64,000 nt of DNA from Nitrospira lenta. GTDB taxonomy: Bacteria > Nitrospirota > Nitrospiria > Nitrospirales > Nitrospiraceae. Below the pieces are notes generated by a model. The model was not told where the DNA came from, did no database searches, and was given only the letters and a program-made list of their open reading frames with translations. The translations under genes and the position numbers were made by a program. Of the stretch, positions 9,601 to 17,740 are shown piece after piece. The stretch covers positions 26,089 to 90,088 of the forward strand of contig NZ_OUNR01000002.1 of the NCBI RefSeq assembly GCF_900403705.1. Direction: 5' to 3'. Numbering within the stretch: the stretch's first letter is position 1; the number at the start of each line of letters is the position of its first letter.

Positions 9601-9708
9601 GGATAGTGCGACCAGCGAACCCAGGCTTATCCGAGTCGCCAGTCTTCTCGACCAATAGTTATCGACCCTATCTTTGGAACTAGCCCATGACCTTCGGCTT
9701 GCCATCAT
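6565..9708 (-). CDS. Secreted subtilisin-like (S8) protease with four Cys-rich repeats and a C-terminal sorting tail
   Basis: Large exported serine protease. Numbering from an upstream in-frame methionine at 9744, the parts are: signal peptide ending near ASA (about 57), a fervidolysin-like inhibitor prodomain (85-160), the S8 catalytic domain with Asp211 (AVVDTG), His273 (GHGTG) and Ser610 (GGTSAATAHV), and a roughly 150-residue insert (about 440-595) before the serine resembling the SGTNNSW-type beta-sandwich inserts. Four repeats of about 80-87 residues follow, each with four cysteines and a GW[SN]G core (InlB-B/bacterial-repeat type). The protein ends with a glycine run, CTIAP, a proline-led hydrophobic helix and RARSRDC. 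The start at 9708 is chosen because TTGGGAG precedes it; 9744 has no such site. Export, then tail cleavage by the overlapping CPBP protease, is inferred. Confidence 0.88.
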   Translation of the reverse strand: MMASRRSWASSKDRVDNYWSRRLATRISLGSLVALSALWCVWASAEPVRITRPDHGVTSISSGPNAHGRYKDGEVIVKFRDGASAATIAAAETKTGTHAMKSFAAGSHRLHHLKLGKGVSVEDALATYRQDPAVEYAEPNYIYELAGIPNDPLFSQLWGLHNTGQAVRGVTGTAGADIHAAEAWDITTGSSSVIIAVVDTGIAYDHPDLASNMWTNPGEIPNDGVDNDGNGYVDDYYGYDFFNNDSDPMDVVHFPAGMLGHGTGLSGTMAAAGNNSLGISGVMQRAKLMALKAGSGMAFDGVTAAGFIPAGNYAIAKGARVINASFGRLGGACSQAEYNMLSSANVAGVMVLAAAGNNAQDNDLVPWYPAQYSLTTPCGPALPNIIAVAATNQNDGLSYFSSFGATSVQIAAPGTDETYSTYPTQNVTNVLLHDFDSNPNLLGYTFSGTNNSWGFTNVQAASPPNSLTDSSGGNYLNNTNSFATGPVFSTVGRHGCLLIGDVRLASAGNGDGILVQASGDGGTTWTTGNKFTSSSAGLFRNRPLEEIRDGNLSDRFRINFFSDASGTDDGAYLDNLRVDCVSGSPSGATDYGFTGGTSAATAHVTGVVGLLLSVNPNLTVAQIRNAIINTGDVLPSLAGKTLTGRRLNARAALDSVSAFAVTVNKAGTGLGAVTSAPNGINCGATCNVSFPAGSSATLTAIPALGSVFSGWSGGGCTGILTCSLSTTSSVTATFTLAPPAPFTVTVSKNGAGSGTVTSAQPGNNGGINCGATCTDQFSQGTTVALTATPVAGSVFSGWNGSNCVGTGTCQLTGDATVTATFTLAPPAPFTVTVSKSGVGSGTVTSAPPGNNGGINCGAICTDQFSQGTTVTLTATPAAGSVFSGWNGGNCVGTGTCQLTGDVTVTATFALPPPLNTFTVTVSTVGTGSGVVTSTPVGINCGMGAASCSGNFTNLTSVTLTATVNSGSTFTGWSGGGCTGVGPCDVTTAATVTATFDSLSSGGGGPQGSSGGGGGCTIAPAGSNDAFMPSLLLLTLGALCWRARSRDC
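7012..7533. repeat. Two near-identical 261-base tandem repeats inside the S8 protease gene
   Basis: The string GGTGAGTTGACAGGTGCC recurs at 7012 and 7273, and the flanking sequence stays closely matched for the whole 261-base unit (87 codons). The two units encode the second and third of the four Cys-rich repeats. The outer repeats are more diverged and lack the PPGNNGG insertion, which suggests a recent in-frame duplication of one unit. Confidence 0.85.
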
Positions 9709-10390
9709 TGATCTCCCAAACCGCCTCAGGGTGAAAAAACGCACTAATCGAAATAAGGAAGTCCTTCGTGGTCAACCCTTCGCACTTCTGGACGACCCTC
9801 TACAGAAGCCATCTTCATGGAGGGGAAACGACATACGTACTCACAACCGCTGTCTAATGTGTTGAAGAGTACCAAGATTGACGGTGAGTTGTTACCCCTC
9901 TTCGGAGGAAACCAAGCTTCTCTAAGGGGGGGGGCTACAGGAAACCACTCCCTCGTGCAATAAGACCATACAATTAAACCGTGAGAGCTTGCACCTGGGC
10001 TCAACGCCGTATCGGGTTACGACTTGATTGTGTATTCCTAGACGATTTTTCCATCTAACCCGTGCCGTCCTCGATACCCTCTATTCAAAGGCCTCCCGCG
10101 GTCAGAAACCTGGCCACGCTCGTCAATAGTCTAAGGGTGTAGACAAGAACATCGCCCCGCGGTCTCCCAATGCTCGAAACCCTTCAAGCCAGAACCTGTT
10201 AGCCATCGCCTGCGTAACCCCATGAAATGACTTAGAAATAACTTGCCGTTTATCCGCTACTCTCCAAATGACTACCGCGCCAACCTCTACTGAGATAACG
10301 GCTCAAGAGGCTCTCCCATCATGCGGTTTACGATAATTTCTCAAGTGCTACATTTAATAGTACTGAGCCTCCACCTGACGTGCAGGAAAC
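9709..10390. other. Intergenic stretch with a nine-G run
   Basis: About 680 bases between divergent genes. No convincing gene is present, and the few frames have no ribosome binding sites. A run of nine G (9926-9934) lies some 220 bases upstream of the protease start. I looked for a cyclic-di-GMP riboswitch here and did not find its conserved parts. Confidence 0.5.
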
Positions 10391-11629
10391 ATGCGTCTGC
10401 CCTGGATTCTTATACTCATACTCACGCTCACATTGGTGCCACCTCCCACGCTCGCGCGGGGAGGAGATGGATCGCCGTCAGGGCAAACCCTTGCAAACTG
10501 GACCGCGCTGTTTTCCGAATCAACGCCTCAGACTGATCTCACGCCTACATCCCCTGCGCTCTATCAAACCAGTCTGACATCGACATACTTTGCCCCTCCG
10601 CCCACGGTGACCGCCACGCGACTACAGAATCTGACGCCGGAAACGGAACAACCCCGTACACGCGGATTGCTCTCCTCGATCAACGTACTCAACGGCAGGC
10701 TTGTAACGGAAGCTGAAATGGCACACAGCGAGGGCGGCGCGACCTGGTTACAGAATAAGATTGTCGGTGATACCAGAGATGACGCAGCCGGTCGGATGCT
10801 GCGGCTCGGTATTACCGGCACGACAGGCTCCGTACGATACGGCGCGCTCTATCGCTCAGCCGGCCAAGCCTTCCTGAATGGGCCAGATCTGGCGGTGCGT
10901 GAAGTCTGGGGAGAATGGAAATCCGGACAGACGACGCTACGGAGCTCCGTTGGGCAGCAATGGAATAATGTGACCGGCGACACGACCCGCATCAGGCTTG
11001 GACAAACCTATGGCCGTCTGGGGCTTGCCTGGAAGAGCCCGGGATTGCCCGAGTTCCTGCTCACCTACTCGAACGCTGGTATTAGCAGTTCCGTGGAACC
11101 ACTCGGAACAGCACCACAACGCAATCATACTCATACCCTTGAAGGGGCATTGGCCTACGCCGGGACAACCTGGAACGCCCGTCTCACCTCTGCGTACATA
11201 CTGGGGAACGATCTGCAACGCGGTGGCGCGGAGAGTACCGTTCGCGTGCAAACGCTTACCGCTGCCATTCGCCCGCTGAACACCCTGACCATCACCCCTA
11301 CGTTGGGATACCGGGAAGAAATTCAGGACTGGTCAGGCACGCGAATCGAATCGCCATCCGCTTCTGTGGCGGTGCAATACCGGCACAATCAACGCGTGTG
11401 GATAAGTGCCACCGGTAACTATGCCAGCACGCACTCCAACGATCGGCTGCTTGAGACGCAACAAGTCGGTGGGAAGGGCATCCTGGCCTGGGACCTTCAA
11501 CGCTCGCAGGTCTGGGCAACACTGTTGTCCTTCGAAGCCGGCTATACCCGCCTCACGAACAACCTATCACCGGCAGCCGACGTCAAAGACATCTCCGGCA
11601 TCATCAAGCTGATACTGGCCGCTCACTAA
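10391..11629 (+). CDS. Exported protein, probably an outer-membrane beta-barrel of unknown function
   Basis: I do not recognise the family. The first 22 residues are a strong signal peptide ending near LAR. From about residue 100 the chain alternates short amphipathic strands rich in Y, W, T and S with polar turns (for example GSVRYGALYRS, LAWKSPGLPEFLLTYS, ISATGNYAS), as in an outer-membrane barrel of 12-16 strands. It does not end with an aromatic residue, which argues weakly against a classical BamA-recognised C-terminus. AGGA upstream of the ATG is a modest ribosome binding site. The gene is monocistronic. Confidence 0.55.
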   Translation: MRLPWILILILTLTLVPPPTLARGGDGSPSGQTLANWTALFSESTPQTDLTPTSPALYQTSLTSTYFAPPPTVTATRLQNLTPETEQPRTRGLLSSINVLNGRLVTEAEMAHSEGGATWLQNKIVGDTRDDAAGRMLRLGITGTTGSVRYGALYRSAGQAFLNGPDLAVREVWGEWKSGQTTLRSSVGQQWNNVTGDTTRIRLGQTYGRLGLAWKSPGLPEFLLTYSNAGISSSVEPLGTAPQRNHTHTLEGALAYAGTTWNARLTSAYILGNDLQRGGAESTVRVQTLTAAIRPLNTLTITPTLGYREEIQDWSGTRIESPSASVAVQYRHNQRVWISATGNYASTHSNDRLLETQQVGGKGILAWDLQRSQVWATLLSFEAGYTRLTNNLSPAADVKDISGIIKLILAAH

Positions 11630-11789
11630 CCCCCGCACGATCACCTCGGCCTGCCGCACAGAGGAGTGGACCAACCAGACCCCGACCACGTAGAATGCGC
11701 GACCGGCCTTCGTTGACGGATCCGTCTCTGACACGGCAGAGACACCGGCAGGGCTCGGCTACTATTACCGTGACTATAAAGGGGTTGTC

Positions 11790-12881
11790 ATGAGTGTGAA
11801 ATGTGGAATCGTCGGGCTGCCCAATGTGGGCAAGTCTACCTTGTTCAATGCACTAACCAAATCGGGTATCGCCGCGGAGAACTATCCGTTCTGCACGATC
11901 GAGCCGAATATCGGCATCGTCGAAGTACCGGATATGCGCATGCAGGCGCTGGCCGACATCGTCACACCGCAGCGCATGCAATATGCGACAACTGAGTTTG
12001 TGGATATCGCCGGGTTGGTGGCCGGCGCCTCGAAGGGTGAAGGATTGGGCAACCAATTTCTGGCCACGATTCGGGAGACCGACGGGATCGTCAACGTTGT
12101 GCGCTGCTTCGAAGACGACAATGTCATCCACGTGTCGGGCAAGGTCGATCCGTTATCTGACATTGGCACGATCGTGACAGAGCTGGCTCTCGCTGACCTC
12201 ACTACCGTAGAAAAAGCTCAGGAGAAAAATCTGAAAGCGGTTCGCGCCGGTGAAAAGGACGCCGCCAAGCTGGGCGAGCTGATGGTCCAAGTCGCCGCCT
12301 GCCTGAATGAAGGCAAACCCGCGCGCACGATGACATTGGATCCGGCGCAACGCGCCTTATTGAAGCCGCTCTGCCTGCTCACGATGAAGCCGGTGATGTA
12401 CGTAGCCAATGTCTCTGATAAAGGCTTCACGAACAACCCCCTGCTGACCCGCGTGGAGGAATATGCCGCGAAAGAAGGCGCCCCGGTCGTGGCCATTTGC
12501 GCCGCGCTGGAATCAGAGATCGCCGTGCTCTCGGATGAAGACAAGAAAGAGTTTCTCGCCGACACCGGCATGACTGAGCCAGGCCTTAACCGCCTGATTC
12601 GCGCCGCCTACCAGCTGTTGGGATTGCAGACCTACTTTACGGCTGGCGTAAAAGAAGTTCGCGCCTGGACCATTCATGTCGGCGACACCGCCCCGCAGGC
12701 GGCCGGCGTCATCCACGGCGACTTTGAAAAAGGGTTTATTCGCGCAGAGGTGATCGGGTACGCCGACTACATCACTTGCAAAGGAGAAGCCGGCGCGAAA
12801 GAAAAAGGCAAGATGCGGCTGGAAGGCAAAGAGTATATCGTCCAGGACGGCGATGTCATGCACTTCCGGTTCAATGTCTAG
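11790..12881 (+). CDS. ychF: YchF/OLA1-family ribosome-associated P-loop ATPase
   Basis: Universally conserved Obg-like ATPase that binds ribosomes and acts in stress responses. The N-terminus carries GLPNVGKST (residues 8-16, Walker A) and the G3-like [17 protein letters not shown] typical of YchF. A coiled-coil insertion follows (about 130-200), and the C-terminal TGS domain includes [12 protein letters not shown] and the family ending of the MHFRFNV type. The G4 motif is non-canonical (NVSDKG region), as expected for a subfamily preferring ATP over GTP. The length of 363 residues is standard. The gene is followed after eight bases by a VF530-type gene, so they are probably co-transcribed. 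Confidence 0.97.
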   Translation: MSVKCGIVGLPNVGKSTLFNALTKSGIAAENYPFCTIEPNIGIVEVPDMRMQALADIVTPQRMQYATTEFVDIAGLVAGASKGEGLGNQFLATIRETDGIVNVVRCFEDDNVIHVSGKVDPLSDIGTIVTELALADLTTVEKAQEKNLKAVRAGEKDAAKLGELMVQVAACLNEGKPARTMTLDPAQRALLKPLCLLTMKPVMYVANVSDKGFTNNPLLTRVEEYAAKEGAPVVAICAALESEIAVLSDEDKKEFLADTGMTEPGLNRLIRAAYQLLGLQTYFTAGVKEVRAWTIHVGDTAPQAAGVIHGDFEKGFIRAEVIGYADYITCKGEAGAKEKGKMRLEGKEYIVQDGDVMHFRFNV

Positions 12882-12889
12882 CCCTGATC

Positions 12890-13120
12890 ATGGATCAGCC
12901 GCCGCCCAAGTCTCATCCGCGCGACCCACTGCACGGGATCACGCTGGAAACGATCGTCACCCAACTGGTTGAGCGCCACGGGTGGGAAGAATTGGGCCGG
13001 CGGCTCCCGGTGCGCTGCTTTCTCAACAACCCCAGCATCAAATCCAGCCTCACGTTTCTTCGCAAGACCCCCTGGGCACGCGAGCGGCTTGAGCTGATGT
13101 ACATCGTAGAACGGACATGA
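12890..13120 (+). CDS. VF530 (DUF2132) family small DNA-binding protein
   Basis: A 76-residue protein matching the VF530 pattern: [25 protein letters not shown], then an [23 protein letters not shown] core and a C-terminal RLELMYI helix. The family has a small helical fold with reported DNA-binding similarity, and the role is not established. The frame is open upstream into ychF, but the ATG at 12890, eight bases after the ychF stop, gives the family length and is chosen. Translation is probably coupled to ychF. Confidence 0.85.
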   Translation: MDQPPPKSHPRDPLHGITLETIVTQLVERHGWEELGRRLPVRCFLNNPSIKSSLTFLRKTPWARERLELMYIVERT

Positions 13121-13187
13121 CCGACTCATCAATCCAGCAAACCTCGACAGGCTCCTGACCGCCGTTACCAGAAAGTACGCCGACACC

Positions 13188-13736
13188 ATGGCCCCCAACG
13201 CCACCATCTTCAAAGCCACACTGCATATCGCCGACATGGATCGGCACTACTATGAAGATCACGCCCTTACGTTGGCTCGCCATCCGTCCGAAACCGATGA
13301 GCGCATGATGGTAAGACTGCTGGCCTTCGCACGCCACGCACACGACGCCCTCCTGTTCGGCCGCGGCATTGGCACGGAAGACGAACCGGCGCTCTGGCAA
13401 AAAGATCTCACCGGTGCGATCGATCTTTGGATTGAAGTGGGTGAGCCCGATGAAAAGGTCATACGACAGGCCTGCGGTCGTGCAGGCCGGGTTGTCGTCT
13501 ACTCCTACGGTGGAAGAGGAGCCGATCGGTGGTGGGAAAAGACCTGCACCGCCCTCTCTCGTTGCACGAATTTGACCGTGATCAACATCCCGCAGGACGA
13601 AAGCCGCGCGTTGGCCCAGCTGGCACAACGGAGCATGGATCTCCATTGCTCCATCCAGGACGGACAGATCTTGATCGGCGATGGCACCATTGCCGTGCAA
13701 ATCGAGCTCGCCACCATGCATCCAACCGTAATCTGA
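13188..13736 (+). CDS. yaeQ: YaeQ family protein
   Basis: The family signatures are all present: MAPNATIFKATLHIADMDRHYY at the start, TLARHPSETDERMMVRLLAFA, and the central LWQKDLTGAIDLWIEVGEPDEK. YaeQ has a restriction-endonuclease-like (PD-(D/E)XK) fold, and the D and E-V-G residues of the core are kept here. The biological role is unresolved; a haemolysin-suppressing effect was reported for the E. coli homologue but later questioned. The length of 182 residues is standard. No good ribosome binding site precedes the ATG. Confidence 0.92.
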   Translation: MAPNATIFKATLHIADMDRHYYEDHALTLARHPSETDERMMVRLLAFARHAHDALLFGRGIGTEDEPALWQKDLTGAIDLWIEVGEPDEKVIRQACGRAGRVVVYSYGGRGADRWWEKTCTALSRCTNLTVINIPQDESRALAQLAQRSMDLHCSIQDGQILIGDGTIAVQIELATMHPTVI

Positions 13737-13898
13737 CCAGCCTGAATAAAATTCCGGTTTGGCTCAAGGTCTCACATCCCTCTCGTCCGCCTCGATCAAC
13801 TTCTTCCATGTGCCTCGAAACAGAGGTACGGCCACCCGGCTCTAGGCCCCCGCTACCCAAACCGGTACACTCTCCTCCCAATCTACGGGAGGTCAATC

Positions 13899-14072
13899 AT
13901 GAGGGCTAAGGAGACCGGTCCTTCGTCCAGTAAGCATGAACCACCAGCCAGCTCCCTCTGCACCCACAGCCGCATGGTCGAAGATGAACAGATGCCTGAC
14001 GGCAATAAATCCGGCCGCCTGGTCTGCAGGGAATGTGGCGCGGTACTCACCAACACTCCGCCGATCACTTGA
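13899..14072 (+). CDS. Small zinc-ribbon-like protein (57 aa)
   Basis: A short frame with a strong GGGAGGT seven bases before the ATG, which is the main reason for calling it. The product has a C-x-H near residue 21 and a C-R-E-C-G knuckle near residue 45, together enough for one zinc site. The middle is polar and probably flexible. I do not recognise a family. It stands alone between yaeQ and an exported protein. The opposite strand also has open frames here, but none with a ribosome binding site. Confidence 0.55.
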   Translation: MRAKETGPSSSKHEPPASSLCTHSRMVEDEQMPDGNKSGRLVCRECGAVLTNTPPIT

Positions 14073-14156
14073 TAGACAGTGATTCACGGACACTGACTGT
14101 TCGCTCCAGAGATTTTCTAGGCCACGCATCTCTCGCGTGATAGGCTTTCGTCTATC

Positions 14157-15140
14157 ATGCTCGCTAGGCTCTCCCGGATCGCGCTCTTCCTTCTCCTAGG
14201 ATGTGCTTTCCCCAATAACGGTATAGCTGCCACGTCCGCCTACGTTCAAACCACAGAAGGCCTTGATCTCAATCGGGTACAGTTCATAGTCTCCGCACCG
14301 CCGGAATTCACTTCACGGTTATCTCGACAGGCCAGATCCCTCATTGCTAAGGCCGGGCTCCCTCTGCACGATTCAGAAGACCAGGACAGGCCACTCATTG
14401 CCACACTCACCCTGACACTCGATCCGCAACCGTTGGGAAACGACTGCCCGGGACACATCCTCTACACCCCCTCTCTCACACTCACTGAACCAGTTCTCAT
14501 CTCCAGAAACTCAGTCATCATGGACAATATCACCTGGCTCGCCCACGCAAGGGCTCAGGTACGGACGTCCGTCACGATCACCGACATCGAGCATGACCTT
14601 GAAGAATTCATGCACCAGTTCATCACAGACTACCGTGCGGCAAACGCCGCATCACGGTCCTCAATACCCAGCTCTCTCTCCACAGTGCCACATCCGGAAG
14701 CCTCACATCCTGCCATTACCCCAACGGCTCCGGAGGCCCTTCACCGCGATTCCACATTGAAAGCCCTACGCATCGATCAGCTTCAGCTCTCCGTATCAGC
14801 TGGGCGATTCAGCCGCGAGCTCACAGCCCAAGCCCTGCAACAATTCAGGAATGCCGGACTGGCCCTCTCTCGCGACCAGCCCCACAATGACCAACTCACA
14901 CTTGGCGTGGAACTGACTCAGCAGTCTCTGGAAGACCACTGCCCAGGGAAAATCCTCTATGAGTCTGGCCTCTACCTTGTCGAACCCATTCAGCTCACAC
15001 GCAACCCGCGAGTATCGATCTGGAGCGATACCTGGTTGCGTGAGACAACACAAGTCGTTGCCCCACGTTCACAAGAACAACTCGAGTCCGACCAAGATAC
15101 CTTACTCCGACAATTCATCAATTCCTTGAAAACACACTGA
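14157..15140 (+). CDS. Exported protein made of two copies of one unknown domain
   Basis: The signal peptide has a candidate lipobox (LLLGC at about 12-16), so this may be a lipoprotein. The mature chain is an internal duplication. Copy 1 (about 30-160) and copy 2 (about 205-327) share, in order, a strand-helix start (SRLSRQARSLIAKAGL / SRELTAQALQQFRNAGL), the block CPGHILY / CPGKILY, the strand TEPVLISRN / VEPIQLTRN, a WL segment and a closing helix ending QFI. A Pro/Ser-rich linker of about 40 residues joins them. Each copy has one conserved cysteine. I do not recognise the domain. The gene stands alone. Confidence 0.7.
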   Translation: MLARLSRIALFLLLGCAFPNNGIAATSAYVQTTEGLDLNRVQFIVSAPPEFTSRLSRQARSLIAKAGLPLHDSEDQDRPLIATLTLTLDPQPLGNDCPGHILYTPSLTLTEPVLISRNSVIMDNITWLAHARAQVRTSVTITDIEHDLEEFMHQFITDYRAANAASRSSIPSSLSTVPHPEASHPAITPTAPEALHRDSTLKALRIDQLQLSVSAGRFSRELTAQALQQFRNAGLALSRDQPHNDQLTLGVELTQQSLEDHCPGKILYESGLYLVEPIQLTRNPRVSIWSDTWLRETTQVVAPRSQEQLESDQDTLLRQFINSLKTH

Positions 15141-15253
15141 TCGAGGCGATGTTCCTTCGTTGCTTCCTCAGTAACGAGGATTTACAATTCCAGTCGTCAT
15201 CTCCTCTATTAGTTATCGACACACCACCAGACAACCATCATGAAGTTGAAAGA

Positions 15254-15640
15254 ATGAAGGAAAAGAGACGCATTTCCATGGATGGCGAGCCAATCCCCTG
15301 GAAGAGTCCATTTGCAGCGCTGGGAAAGATCGCTCTTCCACCGACCACGGCTAAGCAATCTCCGACTACGCATGCAGAACCCACCCCCAAGAAACACCGC
15401 GGACGGGTGGATATCATCAGGCAGACCGCTCATCGAGGGGGGAAGACCGTCACCGTGGTGACAGGTTTTGTTGGAATCAGCCAGGCTGAAAAGGAACAGC
15501 TCGCGAAGAGCATCCAGACAGCCTGTGGAGCTGGCGGTACAGTCAAAGAGGGACGGATCGAGATTCAGGGTGATCAGCGAGAGCTGATCGCACGCATATT
15601 AACAGACGCCGGATTTCGGCCGGTGCTTGCCGGAGGATAA
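15254..15640 (+). CDS. SUI1/eIF1-like translation factor (YciH type)
   Basis: The C-terminal 80 residues are a SUI1 domain: a basic RGRVDIIRQTAHRGGKTVTVV strand pair, then the helix QAEKEQLAKSIQTACGAGG, the signature GTVKEGRIEIQGDQ and the closing RELIARILTDAGF. Bacterial members (YciH) resemble eIF1 and may influence start-codon fidelity or translation under stress. The start at 15254 (MKEKRRISMDG) is chosen because the 35 upstream in-frame residues look non-coding; no strong ribosome binding site separates the options. The N-terminal 45 residues are a Pro-rich extension. Confidence 0.85.
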   Translation: MKEKRRISMDGEPIPWKSPFAALGKIALPPTTAKQSPTTHAEPTPKKHRGRVDIIRQTAHRGGKTVTVVTGFVGISQAEKEQLAKSIQTACGAGGTVKEGRIEIQGDQRELIARILTDAGFRPVLAGG

Positions 15641-15682
15641 ACCGTATCCTCACCTTCCCCCAGAGGAAAACACCCCACGCGT

Positions 15683-15934
15683 TTAGATAGAGGCGCCCAC
15701 CGTGGGTGAGACTCGATCCAGTACATGCTGAGGGAGGAATGCCCTTAGATCCTGCGGCTGTATGACGGACAGCAGCCGTTCAATCCGCTGTTCGTTGCTC
15801 CCCCCCATCGGCATATCCGCTGCCATCAATGCGTCCATCAATTCTCGCGAAGTGAGCTGATGGAGAAACTTCGGAGCCAATTGATTCAACTGCGCCTGGG
15901 GAAAACCCTTTTGCCCACCTACCTGTGCGTCCAT
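15683..15934 (-). CDS. Small conserved-looking protein of unknown function (83 aa)
   Basis: Not recognised. The predicted product is helical and soluble, with a QAQLNQLAPKFLHQLTSRELMDAL stretch. It contains repeated leucine-rich helices and no cysteines. AGGGAG sits at good distance from the ATG, and codon use resembles the neighbours, which supports it as real. It converges with the SUI1 gene. Confidence 0.6.
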   Translation of the reverse strand: MDAQVGGQKGFPQAQLNQLAPKFLHQLTSRELMDALMAADMPMGGSNEQRIERLLSVIQPQDLRAFLPQHVLDRVSPTVGASI

Positions 15935-16172
15935 GTTCAGCTCCCTTCGTATTGTGTATTACCCATCAATAACCGCCAACAATGAAAGAATACCGAACAC
16001 CTTGAATTTGCGCATTCCCCAGTGTGGTTACCTCAAAAGGAGGGTACGGCACCCCTTGCCGGCGCTTTACGGTTCAATCCCCCTGTGCTTTCAACACCTT
16101 CTATAGGTAGACATTTCCACCGTGCTTCGGCTATCATCCCCTTCCGCATTTCCTCAGCAAATACAACCAAGT

Positions 16173-16248
16173 GGCGGTGTAGCTCAGTTGGTAGAGCAGC
16201 GGACTCATAAGCCGCGGGTCTCCCGTTCAATCCGGGACACCGCCACCA
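16173..16248 (+). tRNA. tRNA with CAT anticodon, probably elongator tRNA-Met
   Basis: A full cloverleaf can be drawn. The acceptor GGCGGTG (16173-16179) pairs with CACCGCC (16238-16244). The D stem is GCTC/GAGC, and the anticodon loop CTCATAA has CAT at 16206-16208. The T stem TCCCG/CGGGA has loop TTCAATC. The discriminator is A, and CCA is encoded (16246-16248). The last anticodon-stem pair (A16203-G16211) is mismatched. The CAT anticodon leaves tRNA-Ile2 (lysidine-modified) as an alternative; the GG start excludes an initiator tRNA. Confidence 0.93.
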
Positions 16249-16465
16249 ATTTCCCCCATTCCAACTATAAGATTCCCAATAGGTGTACACATTCTGATTA
16301 CACAGCGAAATCCCTATGTCTACCATCGCTCAAATAACCCCGTTGCGCAGCCGTCGTACTAAAGAATCAGTGCTGTCTACAGTGAAGCAGAAGCAGTAGG
16401 GTTTCACAGAGCGAAGACTTGGCCTTGAGGATCACGATGTCGCTGGCGAGGAGCATGAGGTTGAA

Positions 16466-16648
16466 GTGATTCTGAACAGGGGGCTGGACAAAACTGAGGT
16501 CAGTTGTCCGCACTGTTCGTCAGTGGAATGTCGCCGGTCCGTCCGACGTAGCTGGCGAGACTTGTTCTTTCGAATATTTGGCATGTTTCCCTGGCACTGC
16601 CATGGGTGCAAGAAGCGCTTTTATCGGCGGAAACGTTCCCTGATCTAA
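16466..16648 (+). CDS. Small zinc-ribbon protein (60 aa)
   Basis: Two CxxC-type knuckles (CPHCSS near residue 14 and CHGCKKRF near 45) frame a basic, aromatic centre (RRSWRDLFFRIFG), giving a short zinc ribbon followed by an Arg/Lys-rich tail. The frame starts at GTG with GAGG five bases upstream. Such tiny ribbons often bind nucleic acid, but no family can be named. It lies 220 bases after the tRNA. Confidence 0.55.
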   Translation: MILNRGLDKTEVSCPHCSSVECRRSVRRSWRDLFFRIFGMFPWHCHGCKKRFYRRKRSLI

Positions 16649-16728
16649 TGACCTCGTACTCGATCGGCTCGACACTATGGATACGACTATTCGCTAAGGC
16701 GATCTTCACGTGATGCCGTGCTGGGTGG

Positions 16729-17740
16729 TCACCCGAGTGTTGCCAGCAAGCCCCCTACCGACTTCTGAATCAATATCACATAGGCGTCGATATCGTAGGC
16801 AATAGTGCCCTCGCCCTCTGCCACGGCACGCACGCGATCTTCAGGCAATGCCGCTTTACTCTGGCAGATCACATAGTGAACGGTCTCTCCCGGCTGCACC
16901 GGCACACCACGACGCTGAAGCTCTTTTGCCGCAATGCTGGTGTGGGTGGCATGACGATAGTCCTCCGGCACTTGAGTCAACCTCTTTCCGATCACCACTT
17001 CGCCAATCGACGCGCGCCCCTCGCGCAGATAGCGGCAATAGTCCTCCGTTAAGGCCTCGATCTCCGGAATCCGTATCCGCAACTCCGCAATCGTCTGCCG
17101 CTGCACCATCTCTGATTGAAACCGCTTCACAATGAGCGGGGCATCGGATCGCCGCACTTCGAGTCCGCACACCTTCATCCGCCCATTGTCGAACAGTCCA
17201 ACGAACTGATTGTGCACCGGCATACGCGGATTGACGCGAGACGGAAGAAAACTGATCCAGCGATACAGGCCTTCGACGACAATCGGCAATTGTGTCTGCG
17301 CCCTGATATCGGCCACCAACCGGTCGTAGGCGTCTCGCCCGGGGCCTCGCTTCTGCAACCAGAGCGAATCGACGATGGCGTGCAGAAAACGAAAGCCCTG
17401 GGACTCGGCAATCTCTTTGGCTCGCAGCAACACCTCGCGGCTATAGGCCGTGACCGCCTCATGCGATTCAATCCTCTCAACGCGCGCATTCTTGTAGCCG
17501 AGAGAGCCGAACGATACGACCAATCGCCACTTCAGCGCCGTTTGGCGCTGAAGCGATGCTCTGACGCATCGCTTCAGCGGACGCCATCTTGAGCTGCTGT
17601 TTATACTGCGTTCGTTTGGCAAGAAACGGGGCCAGCATCCGGGGAATCAATCCCTGTGAGATCCGGCAGGTGTGATGGGCGATCTCGGGACTCCAATACC
17701 GTTCAGGCAACCTCCCAGACCTAACCTGCCTCTCGATCAT
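16729..17740 (-). pseudogene. Broken B-family DNA polymerase gene, 5'-truncated and frameshifted
   Basis: Two frames together give the C-terminal half of a family-B DNA polymerase. The first (from the ATG at 17740) carries GLIPRMLAPFLAKRTQYKQ, the segment after the palm start. The second (to 16729) carries ALKWRLVVSFGSLGYKNAR (motif B region), HEAVTAYSREVLLRAKEIA and HAIVDSLWL (motif C region, with VDS instead of the usual DTDS). The frame changes around 17545-17580. The exonuclease domain and motif A are absent: the gene begins only at the region that normally follows motif A, and overlaps the end of the RecA-like gene. It is therefore probably inactive. In archaea and some bacteria, inactivated PolB2-type polymerases sit next to RecA/RadA paralogues in presumed mutagenesis operons, which fits this context. 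Confidence 0.72.
17530..17579. repeat. Overlapping inverted repeats at the polymerase frameshift
   Basis: CGCTGAAGCGATG (17546-17558) and its exact complement (17567-17579) form a 13-bp stem with an 8-base loop. CTTCAGCGCC (17530-17539) pairs with GGCGCTGAAG (17544-17553) as a 10-bp stem with a 4-base loop. The middle arm is shared, so two alternative hairpins are possible. The polymerase reading frame switches exactly here. Confidence 0.85.

Noticed and set aside
9745..10004. Open frame of 86 codons on the minus strand just upstream of the S8 protease
   Set aside because: It has no ribosome binding site, runs through the G/C homopolymer and resembles no protein. It is probably chance.
9841..10020. 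Possible cyclic-di-GMP or other riboswitch upstream of the protease
   Set aside because: Both strands were read for the conserved GEMM core; the essential blocks are absent.
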